The notes under the pieces are model-generated. The model was not told where the DNA came from. It ran no database searches and saw only the letters and a program-made list of their open reading frames with translations. 64,000 bases of DNA from Latrodectus hesperus. Taxonomy: Eukaryota; Arthropoda; Arachnida; Araneae; Theridiidae. The stretch covers positions 126,125,481 through 126,189,480 of the forward strand of contig CM075851.1 in NCBI GenBank assembly GCA_037975125.1. Reading direction: 5' to 3'. Positions 45,306-64,000 of this stretch are shown piece after piece. How positions within the stretch are numbered: the first letter of the stretch is position 1; every line of letters starts with the position of its first letter. The translations under genes were made by a program, and so were the position numbers.

Positions 45306-45355
45306 AATAATTGAATTATATTGAGAATTAGCACTCTCAATATTATTCAATTATT
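45306..45355. repeat. 21-bp inverted repeat with 8-nt loop
   Basis: The 21 nt at 45306-45326 (AATAATTGAATTATATTGAG...) pair with 45335-45355 at 20 of 21 positions. The loop is ATTAGCAC. Confidence 0.8.
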
Positions 45356-45519
45356 TCAACTTTATTGTTTATCCAAAGTTTACTCTGTAACATATTATTT
45401 ATTACAACATTTTTATTTACAAAAGTATTTAAGTTAAGTTTACAAAAGAGACTGGCTGTACTTATCTCCTTTTTTAATGTAAATTTATTTAGTTAGCTAA
45501 TTTATTATTTTGGGTGCAT

Positions 45520-45834
45520 ATGTTTCTACTGTGCCGACCGATGGCTGAGTGGTTAGCGTTCCTGACTCCTGAGCTGTTGGTTCAGGGTACAAATCCTGGT
45601 TCGGGCATGGATGTTTCTTTCCTTCTCTGTTCTCTCTGTCCTTTCTTCTGTGATGTTGTATGAATGTGGCCCACCCTATAAACGGGTTTGTGGTGGTATG
45701 GCGCGAGTAACGCTACTCACCTCCGTGACTTGGTTCACAGGTGCCCGCTGGGTAACGACAAATGAGTAGCAGTTTCTGACCGTTTTGTGGCATAGAGTTC
45801 GTCACCCAAATGTGGTAGAAAATGTTTCTACTGT
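45520..45834 (+). mobile_element. SINE family A, best full-length copy, 13-bp target duplication
   Basis: ATGTTTCTACTGT at 45520-45532 and 45822-45834 bounds the insert 45533-45821. The tRNA-like head has a clean A box (TGGCTGAGTGG) and a decayed B box (GGTACAAATCC). After it come CGGGCATGGATGTTTCTTTC, CT-rich text, GTATGAATGTGGCCCACCCT, TATGGCGCGAGTAACGCTAC, GTGACTTGGTTCACAGGTGC and GAGTAGCAGTTTC, ending near GTCACCCAAATGTGG. It lacks the CAA tail of the other families. The 70-codon frame at 45785-45997 is not supported. Confidence 0.94.
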
Positions 45835-48008
45835 AACAAATGCAAACTTAAACGTCTTCAAGATGATTCTACAATATATAGCAGCTAATGAATGTATTGC
45901 AAAATGTTCGAAATGTTCTTCTAGAAATTTGATGTTTAGATCATTACATCGTATGAATAGAGGCTGTAAATTTATAAAAACAGAATATAAACAATAATTT
46001 CTGAAAAAATCAGAATTTCGTTTTTCAATTCAATAGATATATGCTTTCACATGCAAACAATTCATTGAAGTAAATACTTAGCATAATTGCATTTTATTTT
46101 CATCTTTTAAACGATAAACTGTTCTTGTGTTCTGAAAATTGCCATAAATCATTTCACAAAGCCTTTAGTTTTCTTACGCACGCAGATATATCTTTCCCGT
46201 GGTCTATATATCTTTCTTTTAAAATAATTTTCCAGCTAGAAGCCTTCATTCGTATTCCTGTTCCCTGAAGAGTTACTCTAAAATTAAATTAAATAATCTA
46301 ACACGTCATTGATTGCAATAAAAGTATATTGAAAAATTTACTTAAAAAAATTAGAGGGAGAAGCAAAATGGCCTAAAAGAATAAAATCTGTCAAAATCTC
46401 TTTTAAATAAGAACCAAAAAAAGGATTTAACTGCAAATAATAGTTGATTATTCATTTAATTTTTGGAATAATTTTTGAAAATACCTAAAATATTTAAGAT
46501 GGTTAATGCAGTTATTCAAACAAATTAATTATTTTCATATTATACTCTTGCTCAATCTTTATGTAGTAGTACAAAGTTTTAATGAAAAGATGAAATATAT
46601 ATGTGTCATAAAAATTTTACTATATAATCAGTTAAAATTCCTCACTCACAATGAAATGTCTTTGGCGTAGCGTTGTGTTGAATTTGACTTAATGGTGAGT
46701 GATATCCCCCTTAGGAGTCGGAAAACATTTGAGGCTTCTAACATTTCATATACACTCGGAAGAAGTTCGTAAGAGTTTTAATAACATGCATTATTGTTAT
46801 ATTTATATAATCATTTTTATCTATTAATATATTTCAACACTTGTTAAATAAATATTAATTTATTACAATAGCTCTTAAGTATAAAATCACAACAATTTAA
46901 AAAATTAGTTCTGTTGAATTCTCTATATCAGAAGAGAACATAAAGCTTTAGTGCAGTTTTACATTTTACGCAAAAATTATCCTAAATGATTCAGTTTCCG
47001 TATTTTTTTTATCAAAGTATACATATTATAATTCCATAAATTTTTATAGAACTGTAATACAAATGTTGATAAAAGATTAAGCAATTTGTATGCTTGTGTG
47101 ATTGTCAGTTTTCAAAACTTATATCTCACATTAATTTTTGATAACCAAACACTCCTTAAGATATCTTTAAGTAACTTGATGAATAAATCCAATTTATTAG
47201 AGTACTAAATGTAGACTGAAGGTTGTAAAATGCAAACATTTACATAAATATGTAACATTTCTTCATTTTGCTAATTTTCATAATTTTTTTAGCCCGCTGA
47301 TTTGTATATTGGTGACATAGCCTCCAAAATTACTTTTAGCTTACTTATTTAGTTACGTTGAATGTACTAATTACCTTAAAATTATAATAGAAATTGTTAA
47401 CTATAGCAGTAAATTTCATTTCTAAATAATAAGGATTGTGGAATAATTGTACCAAATTCATAAATTTGTAATTTAAATAATTATAGTAAATGAACAAAAT
47501 ATCTTTTTCAAAGCTTTTCCAATATGAATATTAAGGAAAAAGTATGTAAATCTAAGAAAAAAATTAAGTAAAATATATATAGTAGTTATTTTTTACTTGT
47601 AAAGCTAACAAAAATTTCCAACCAAGGAATCTCCCTTTCTGCAATGAAAGTAACATGATAAATGTACAGTAAAAAATGAAGAAATGTATGCATTATCTGA
47701 CATATTTTAAGCCCTTCCGAGTTTTACTTCTGACAAACTGCATAATAAATCCGCTTTCACGCCAAACTTCCAACTCCTTACAGCACACCATAATCTACTT
47801 CGCCTTTAGGTGGTGGTGAGACAAAGAAATTGAGAAAAACTCTTTTATATGAAAGGCTTTTCCTCCTTACTTTGTTGATTATTTCATGTTTACAGAAGCA
47901 GTGGTACTGCCGGAACTTGTTACGAGAAGTGAAAAGAAGGAGAGGGCAAACTTAGAAAAAGAGGTAAAGTACCGAAGCAAGAACACAAGCGCCGGGTAAA
48001 AAATGGGC
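45835..48008. other. A+T-rich noncoding block
   Basis: No gene. Patches at about 46660-46780 and 47690-48008 are richer in G+C but encode nothing I recognise. Confidence 0.5.
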
Positions 48009-49142
48009 AGAGTGGCGTAATTAAGTAGTATTGCTAGATTTTAAAAAGTGATGTTTTCTTTGAAGCTCTAAAGGCTCTGTATTGTGCTGTCTAATTTTGA
48101 GGTCTTAATTATTTTACTTGATATAAACTAGCGCTCATCTAAAAGAGAACAGATTTTTTTTCATAAAAATTTTTCGCTCTACGAAAACAACATTATGGAA
48201 ATACATGTGGCATGTGCATTATTTTTAAACAAGTGCTATGCAAGCTTTAGAATTAAAAGAAGAAACTAAAATAAATTTGCTTTTAATAATAAATGAAAAT
48301 TAAATTTACAATATAAATGAAAAAGAGTGAGTGTTGTTTGGATAGAAACAAGAATAAGTAAGCAAACTAAACAACAACAAGAATAAATCAGCAAAGTAAG
48401 TTTAATAAAAATTCATGTGAATATAAACTGTCTGAGATTCTGTTCTAATTTTGCTTTTTATTTCATTTTAAACTAGGAAATTTAAAGGGAAAGCATACAT
48501 AATTTCTCAATTCAAAATTAAAAGAAGAATTTAAATTAATTTCTTTTTTTATAAACTGTTGCTCCCATTCAATATTTAATACATTTCCATAAGCAAATTA
48601 AATGTGAAAATCATCAGCGGAAAAATAAATGTTAAATGAAAAATGCATTTTACAGATTAATGTTTATATTAAAGATTATTTTATGGAAAATTTAACAGAG
48701 AATTTTCTTGTTGCCATTTGAAAAGTTTTAATTCGTATTTAAATACAATTGGTTATAAGAATTAACAGTTTTGTATCTTCAGATGACATTGTGTGCTTTG
48801 TCGGTGGGCATTATTCCAAATCGAAGATTTTTAATTAAGGAAAAAAAATTATGTTTATTAGATAAGTTATTCCTCTTACATTTTTTTGAAATTAGTTTGT
48901 GTTTGCGATCTAATGAAGTAAGCAAATTTCATTAAAAAAATTAGAACCAATTAAGAATTATTTTATTATTAAAAAAAGATAAGACTAAAATATGCATATT
49001 GTATTCTTGACTTAAACATGAATCTCTCAATATATTTTTACTTAATTATTTTTTGCAATCGAAACTAGAAGCATAATTGTAGGTTAACTTTTGTATTAAT
49101 CTATAGCTATCAATAAATTGGTAAAATGAATTACGCCACTCT
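48009..49142. mobile_element. Possible non-autonomous DNA element bounded by a 14-bp inverted repeat
   Basis: AGAGTGGCGTAATT (48009-48022) and AATTACGCCACTCT (49129-49142) are exact reverse complements in the orientation of terminal repeats, 1134 bp apart, and G+C-rich for this neighbourhood. The interior has no coding frame. I found no clear target duplication, so the boundaries are tentative. Confidence 0.4.
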
Positions 49143-50707
49143 AAATAATTTACATTATGACATCATTTAATTCCATGAGTTTATTTTTATGAATTTAAAA
49201 TAGGTAGATTTAGTGTTATGAAAAATATGTCACAAAATTTTCTGCCAGAATATTTTCGGAACTTATTTAGTTCCAGATATATTTGAAAAGATATTGCGCA
49301 TAATATAATTTTAAGAAACTACCTATTAAAACAGGAATCAAAATATCATTCTTTTATGAATTATTTTTATTGTTTTTCTTACTAGCTGTAAGTCAATTAT
49401 TAAATTTCTAAGATTCTTTTAAGTAATTAAAATTGTTCTTGACAGATATTGTGCATGAGAAATGTTCCAAAGTTGGGCTTGATTTTTTTGATTTTGTGTC
49501 TAAATAGCATCAATTATTTCCTAACTTACGAAGTATTACATTTAAAAATGATCTGTTCAAACACATATAAATAAACACCTATATTATTTTCGCAATTTAT
49601 ATGCATGAACATATATCAGTTATCATATCGTACAAATTCTAAACTGAATACATATTGACAATAATGATTAAAGAAAAGCATTGTTGTCAACTAAGATTTG
49701 TTAAAAGCATTCTGGGAGGTAGCTAAAATATAGCTTTAAATGGAATAATGAATATTTAATATTATTATGATTATTTATAAAATTCGTTTTCTTTTAAAAA
49801 TCAATAAAAATGTAATTCATTTTTTAATTTATATTATATGTCAATAAAATATATTGAGAAGATATTTGGAGTCGAATACTAAAATGTTATGGATTACCGT
49901 GTATTTGGAGTTTTAATATAGTGCCCATATATACGTTGTCATGTATTTTCTTCAAGAAATATAGTTTTTTTTAATATTTACATGTTTTAAAAAGTTCCTC
50001 GAATAACAAAGAAATTAAAGTTTGCTTGAAAGAAAAATTATAAATCACATTTTGTCTTCATAACTTTATCATGATTAAAAATTATTCAAATTTCATTGGA
50101 TTATGTTTAGAAAATCAGTTGAAAATAAATTTAAGTTATATAGAATCTCAAAGAAACTACTTTCATTTGATTATTATGGTTATATACAAAAACTACAGGT
50201 ATTCATTATGAAATTAATTATTTTCTTTTTAATGCAGATTCATATTACATTCATATCACTTTTAAAATAACAAATAGAAAATCAAAAATGCAGAAATTTT
50301 ATGTGAAATATAGGGATTATTAATAATTAATTAGACATATTTTCCAATATAAATAATCTACTTAATTGTAACTATATAATTGTTCTTGAATGTATTAATC
50401 AAATATTCTCTTTGTTTAATTTCAACGAAAAGCGTTCGTGCGATTTATGAAGTTTTGATATTAAAATTAAGCATTTTTCTCATATATTTTTTTCTAAACA
50501 TAAAAGGCACTTAAATATATAAATACACAAATTTATTACTGAAAACTTAGCTATAATCAATCATTTATATATGTATACAATTTAGGTATTATTTAATATA
50601 TTATTATTTAATTATTATTATATTATTGTTTAATTGTTTTCATTCCACATTCTTACTAACTAAGGAGTGATGTAAATTATAGTAATAAAATCTTGATAAA
50701 AACTGCA
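49143..50707. other. A+T-rich noncoding block
   Basis: Nothing beyond chance frames and homopolymer runs. Confidence 0.5.
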
Positions 50708-51235
50708 GTTTTAATTTGATCAACGAAAACATAACGTGTAGGGATAATAAATCAATAAAGTTTCTGATAGATTCATTGTTTTTGCTTCTTAGAAATTTTT
50801 CTTAAAATACATAAATTTTAGAATTTAAATTTTTTATTTTGAAATCGGTATGTTATAAACAAAATGTATAAGTTTCTATGCATAAGAATCCTTATTCCCA
50901 AACTCCAACTTTTTCTTTTTTTCTTTCCTGCTAATAAATTTTAAAGCAAAATTGAGGAAAAGGGAAAATGAAATAATTTATTCGTATGACAATTCCTTGC
51001 TATTCGACTCTTGAAAAGTATATTGTTTTAATCCCATCAACTACAGAATAACGCATAGTGACGATAACTCTATGAAGTTTCTGGTAAATTTATTGTTTTT
51101 GCTTCTTAGAAATATTTTTGAAAATTATGCATTTTAGAATAGAAATTACTTTCTTACATTGAAATCGGTATTTTACAATCAAAGTACATAACTTTCTAAG
51201 AAAAAAATTCTGAATCACAAACTTTTTTGTTCACT
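50708..51235. repeat. Direct duplication, 317-bp offset, about 210 bp per copy
   Basis: 50708-50920 and 51025-51235 share GTTTTAAT...ATCAAC, ATAACG, AAGTTTCTG, ATTGTTTTTGCTTCTTAGAA, TTTTAGAAT and TTGAAATCGGTAT in order, with perhaps 25 percent divergence. About 100 bp unrelated to the copies lies between them. The second copy ends beside a CA/TA microsatellite. Confidence 0.85.
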
Positions 51236-51238
51236 TTT

Positions 51239-59522
<8,284 letters not shown>

Positions 59523-59590
59523 ACTTCGAACCAAGGACCAACAGCTTAGGATTTAAGAACGCTAACAACTAAGCCAGTGATCAGCAGTAA
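59523..59590 (-). mobile_element. SINE family A head fragment
   Basis: On the minus strand, ACTGGCTTAGTTGTTAGCGT (A box TGGCTTAGTTG) is followed by CTTAAATCCTAAGCTGTTGG and CCTTGGTTCGA, matching the tRNA-like head of 45533-45821. Only the head remains, so this is a broken copy. It is not a functional tRNA gene: the sequence does not close into an acceptor stem that I can see. Confidence 0.7.
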
Positions 59591-62099
59591 CAAATACAGT
59601 CATACAGAAAATTACATTGCCTAAAAAGACTGATATTGTTCGTAAAAACTAATCATTATTTAATTTAAAACATATTTAACGTGCCCTATTAATTTGTTGA
59701 ATCATTCATTTAATTCTAGAAATTGGTGAATCTAATTTAATAATTACAGAAATTTATTTAAATTTAATGTAGAATTAGTTGCAATAATAAGAAGAAAACA
59801 TTTGATGAAGATGTTGTTTCATTGTATAAATCTATGTTTTTTAAAAGATTCTTATAAACTCAAAATTAATTTTCAAAGATGTTAAATTAATTTGGAATAA
59901 TAGCTATTTTACCGACATATTTTAACCATAACTGATTATAAATGAAATTATGTCTTCGTTACTACAAAAATAATATTTTTAAAATTTTTGAAGTATGAAA
60001 ACTTTAACATATAAAGCATTTAAATAATAAAAATACACCAAAGTTAAATTGATTTTTGAGATATTAAAAAAATCAGTTCATCTCAAAGAGTTGCATGATA
60101 AATTTTAGATTTTTAAAGATATAAAATAGGTGATGAAAAAAATAACAATGCATTAATATGTGAAATAAAAATACTTGAAGCTACATAAATAAAAAATTAG
60201 ATTTTTGTTTGCAATTTAGCTGTATTTTCCAAAGCGTTAATTGTGTTTCTCAACATTTTAAGCTTAAACGATAGTTAACGCATATGTGCGCAAATATGAG
60301 TACAATAAAACAAAAAGTCTATATTCAACTCATAATATCGTTACACGTGAATATCTGTCCAAGAGGATGAACAAGCAATTATTCCTTATTATGAGGTACA
60401 GTCTCCACTTACTGCATTGCTTACAAAACAATAACAATTTCCGGTTATTGTAACTCAGCGGATTATGCATTTCTTAGAGCAAACCTATTTTCTAGAATTT
60501 AAAACTAGATTAATTATTTAGATTTTTATTTTATACTGGCATGTACTTATAATTTGTTATGTTCTTTGATTAATAAAATTTGTGGATTTTTTAAGAATCT
60601 TAGGGGTTTTAGTAATTATAAATTTACTAAATTTGATGGGAAAAATATTAAGCAATATTTATTGGATATATTTCTTAGAAAATAATATTAATATTTAATT
60701 TTTTGTTAATATATCTATACATTTATTAATTTCGCCTAATTTTTAGAATATTAAAGTATTTTCTTTATAATAAAAACTTATATAGATGATTGTGTCTTTA
60801 AAGGTTTTCCCTCATTGTAATACTTAAATTACACTACATTTGTAAACAGTACCTGTTTAAAATTTCACTAATAACATGTTGAATGTTTTTTTACTTATGA
60901 ACATATACGAAAATTTACATTTGAATTTTTTTTAAATCGGCCAATTTGTGCTGCACAATTTTATTTTACAAACACGCATACAAAAGGTATGCAGATATCA
61001 TTAGCAGTTAAATTTCTTAAATACATTAAAACTCCTTTCCTAATCATTTTATCTTAAAATTAAATTGTAAAGGATTCTGTACAAGGGCAAAAATACATAG
61101 AATCTGAGTACATATAGAAAACTCCAAACTTGCAAGCATTTTTGCAATTAAATATAATTCCAATAAATTGTATCGTACTTCATTAAAGAGCTCACTTTTT
61201 ATTTAACGTACTTTGTGAACTTCCCAGAGCTCACTTTCAGATTCCATAGACTTTAAGACTATAGATTTGAAGAGATTACCAACATTTTTAATATTAATTA
61301 AATTCATTTCTGTTAAACAGTAAATTATTTAATGTAAAATTAAGCACCATTTAATCAGTTATTTTTACTTTGAAATTATTTATCAAAAAAATTATGGAAA
61401 TAAACAACCCTTTTGTTTTATTTTATTAAAGTGAAATTTAATAAAAAAGAACCTCATCCATTATTCAACGAAAGAGATTTATATACGCATCGAAAGAAAG
61501 CATGTGTTATTTATTTTCCAGAAAATAAAGTGCCCACTTTTTTAAAAAATCAAAGCGGATTAGCTAAAACTTTTCAGAACATATTGAAACTTTATCATTT
61601 TTCATTAACGTAAAAATGCTGTTTCGCTGTTTTTTCCTGCATTTATTATTTTTGAATTGTTTTTAATTATTTCTAAGAATATTAAATTTGGTAATCAACT
61701 TTTATAATTAATTGTGGAATTTATTATATTAGTTTTAGATTTGATATTTATTAATAAATTGTTTTTATTTCTAAGTATTTCACTCTTTTTAATTAAAAGT
61801 TTTGTAAAATGTTTGGGATTAAGGAGTGCATATATTATTATAAATTGTTTTGTATTTTAGTTGTTAATATTTATAATTTTGAAAAATTGATTTAAATAGC
61901 ATCCTAAAAATGACTGATGAATGTTTCTTTTAAATAAGAAACAAATTTTAATTAAATTTAATCAGTCAACAAAGTAAATAAGCAATTTGAAGTCTATCTT
62001 TTCTTGTCTTGTTCTACTCAGATAAAACGTGGACCCTTTTAATATCCACATAAACATTTTTTAATAATCAATATACTTTGAACGTTGGATAAAACTTTG
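59591..62099. other. A+T-rich noncoding block
   Basis: No supportable gene. The 66-codon frame at 61413-61613 is unrecognised. Confidence 0.5.
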
Positions 62100-63060
62100 A
62101 GTTACATAGACTCTATAGATAGTAATAGGTTATATAAAGTATACCTATTTCTATTAATAGGTTAAGATGGCTAGGTAATGCATATAAAAGCCCAGATAGC
62201 AATGCAGGTGTAGACTTCTTTTTTAGAAATACTATGACTTTGGACATGAGGAAGATTTATCATTAAATTTTTGAAAAGTACTGAAAAAGAACTTTGTGTT
62301 TTGAAGATTGGGTAAAAAGGAAAAGAAAAGGAACGTACATGTTCAATCAATTGAAATTATCATATTATCATTAATATTAGTCATTAGATATTTACTTATC
62401 ATTAATGTATCATTAACAATATCTATTGACAGTTTTGGAACGCTCTGAAAAGAACTACCTGTGTATATTGATAGATTGAGGTAACAAGGTAATGCATGAA
62501 AATGAACGTAACATTTATGCAATTACAGATTATCATTTATCATTAAATTATCTATTAAATTTTTATCATTAATTATCATTAAAATATCATTACATTTTTG
62601 GAACGCTCTGAAAAGAACTATGTGTTTTGAAGATTGGGTAAAAAGGAAAAGAAAAGGAACGTACTGTTCAATTAATTGAAAATATATATTTCCGAATATT
62701 AGTATGAGATATTTACTTTTAATAATGTATTTTGACAAATCTATGGATAGTAATAGGCTTTATAAGTTATACCTGTTTATATTAATAGGTTAAGGTGGCT
62801 AGGTAATGCATGTAAAAGCCCAGATAACAATGCAATTACAGACTTCTTTTTTAGAAATACTATGACTTTGGACATGAGGAGGATTTATCATTAAATTTTT
62901 GGAACGCACTGGAAAAGAAATATGTGTTTTGAAGATTGGGTAAAAAGGAAAAGAAAAGGAACGTACTGTTCAATAAATTGAAAATATATCTATATCCGAA
63001 TATTGGTATGAAATATTTATTTTTAATACTATATATTGACAAATGTAGGATAAGATTTGA
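62100..63060. repeat. Satellite-like block, about 300-325-bp unit, three copies
   Basis: An identical 36-bp stretch beginning GAAGATTGGGTAAAAAGGAA occurs at 62303, 62629 and 62931 (spacings 326 and 302). A second module (GATAGTAATAGG, ATTAATAGGTTAAG, GGCTAGGTAATGCAT, AAAAGCCCAGATA, AAATACTATGACTTTGGACA) occurs at 62119 and 62746, and is mostly missing from the middle copy, which instead carries reiterated ATTATCATTA words. GGAACGCTCTGAAAAGAACT appears in the middle unit and again just before it. The 71- and 74-codon minus frames are repeat translations of copies 2 and 3. Confidence 0.92.
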
Positions 63061-63689
63061 GTATCCCCAAAGCGTGACACACACAATTTTTAATTTATTA
63101 AAATATTTTCCAAATGGTTTAACGATGCATTGATTAGCTTCAAATGTACTGCATTTAAGAATATATTTATTTTAAATTGTAAAAATATAATATAAAAGTT
63201 TTTAAAGCATTTTCTTGAAATCAAAAAACTGATTTTATGAAATCGATTTCGTAACTTTCACTACAAAGAACAATTATAGAATAAGTTTCAACAAAAATTG
63301 CTTACATCAGGATCATAAATGTTAATTGTAAATGATAATAAATAAATTTCTGTTTTAAACCTTTAATTTTGAAATTCAATTTTGTTTTGTAAATTTTTGC
63401 TTGAAAATTTATTTTCCAAACTCGAGAATTCCTTTTTAAAGTACACATTTTCAACTATTCATTCGTATAATGAGACAATCAACTTAAAAATCTTTCTTTG
63501 AAACATTGCTTTTGACTAGCTGAAAAAAAGTGTCAGTTAAAAAGAGTAGTCAGATACATAACCAATATCATCGTCTGCATGCTGAGAGGACTCATACACA
63601 CTGAAAATTCTAGGTGATCCAATGTATTTTTGCTGATGTTGAGTGACTTGAAGCAGTTTAGAGTTTATCGTTTTAAATATTAATCTCAT
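63061..63689. other. A+T-rich noncoding spacer
   Basis: No gene; becomes G+C-richer after about 63530. Confidence 0.4.
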
Positions 63690-63870
63690 GTCGACTCAGC
63701 CTTTCCTTCCATCAATGTGTCACTAAACTGATAACCAAGTAAACTTGGGAACTAAACTTTGGGGGTTTCACGTTCAGCCGACCTCCTAATCTGGATATAT
63801 GGCTTGCTTACCTTGAGTGTGGGTCACAGATATAGGCACTGTAGGTCTTTGCCCCGAATTTGGGCTGTCT
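63690..63870. mobile_element. Probable dispersed-repeat fragment at right edge
   Basis: A G+C-richer stretch with GTCGACTCAGCCTTTCCTTC, TTGGGAACTAAACTTTGGGG, GGTTTCACGTTCAGCCGACC, GTGTGGGTCACAGATATAGG and CCCCGAATTTGGGCTG. The style resembles the 3' regions of arthropod retroposons. It shares GTCACAGATATAGGC with the LINE 3' UTR at 1778-1792. Family and strand are not established. Confidence 0.4.
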
Positions 63871-64000
63871 TTCTACAATTATACTTTAGTCATATGATCT
63901 AAGCACTGCTTGTATACATGACATCTATATATAAATTCTTCATTATTGTTTAGAGTGAAACTTTTTGTCTTTACTATAATTTCTTTCTTTTTCTTATTAT

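Larger units (their letters stand above)
44954..45519. other. A+T-rich spacer with two palindromic structures
   Basis: No gene. It contains the 22-bp palindrome at 45270-45291 and the hairpin at 45306-45355. Confidence 0.5.

Noticed and set aside
62860..63133. Frames of 65-74 codons in the satellite block
   Set aside because: They are parts of repeat units; a similar 71-codon frame appears in the middle unit because the sequence is duplicated.

Overview
The window looks like a gene-free stretch of a large, very A+T-rich animal genome. The dispersed repeats fit an arthropod. I favour a spider because the tRNA-headed SINEs and the long pure (TA)n arrays look familiar from orb-weaver genomes, but that rests on memory of sequence style, not on a search. 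I see no convincing host exon, RNA gene, CRISPR array or bacterial-type feature. Most long reading frames are translations of (TA)n arrays (Ile-Tyr runs) or chance frames in A+T-rich DNA.

Layout. Positions 1-1830 hold the 3' end of a non-LTR retrotransposon: RT thumb, RNase H and terminal Cys/His motif, with one in-frame stop, then a 3' UTR with a perfect stem-loop. A 5'-truncated SINE follows at 1948-2125. A second, older LINE fragment lies on the minus strand at 8691-9320. A SINE with an 11-bp target duplication sits at 14548-14862. From 15 to 32 kb the sequence is A+T-rich filler with (TA)n arrays, a MITE-like element at 29298-29468 and several perfect hairpins. Positions 32845-34618 are a SINE cluster: three insertions, each with 10-13 bp duplications. 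Positions 36371-37052 hold a fold-back structure (perfect 34-bp inverted repeat) with a nested hairpin inside and (TA)n arrays outside. A complete but dead Tc1/mariner-type transposon, with both terminal repeats and a TA duplication, occupies 39064-40248. Positions 40600-45834 carry four more SINE copies. Positions 48009-49142 are bounded by a 14-bp inverted repeat. The right third has the largest (TA)n array (53526-53966), a perfect 60-bp palindrome (58677-58736), a three-copy satellite-like block (62100-63060) and a dispersed-repeat fragment at the right edge.

How the parts relate. The clearest pattern is modular SINE structure. Different 5' heads are joined to a shared 3' tail that ends in CAA/AAC repeats, and two tRNA-headed families share a central segment but differ at the 3' end. 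Target duplications of 10-13 bp flank five copies and support LINE-type retroposition. Nothing here looks like an operon, a defence locus or a coordinated gene system. The undescribed material is best sought in the modular SINEs, the fold-back element, the short inverted-repeat elements and the satellite block.
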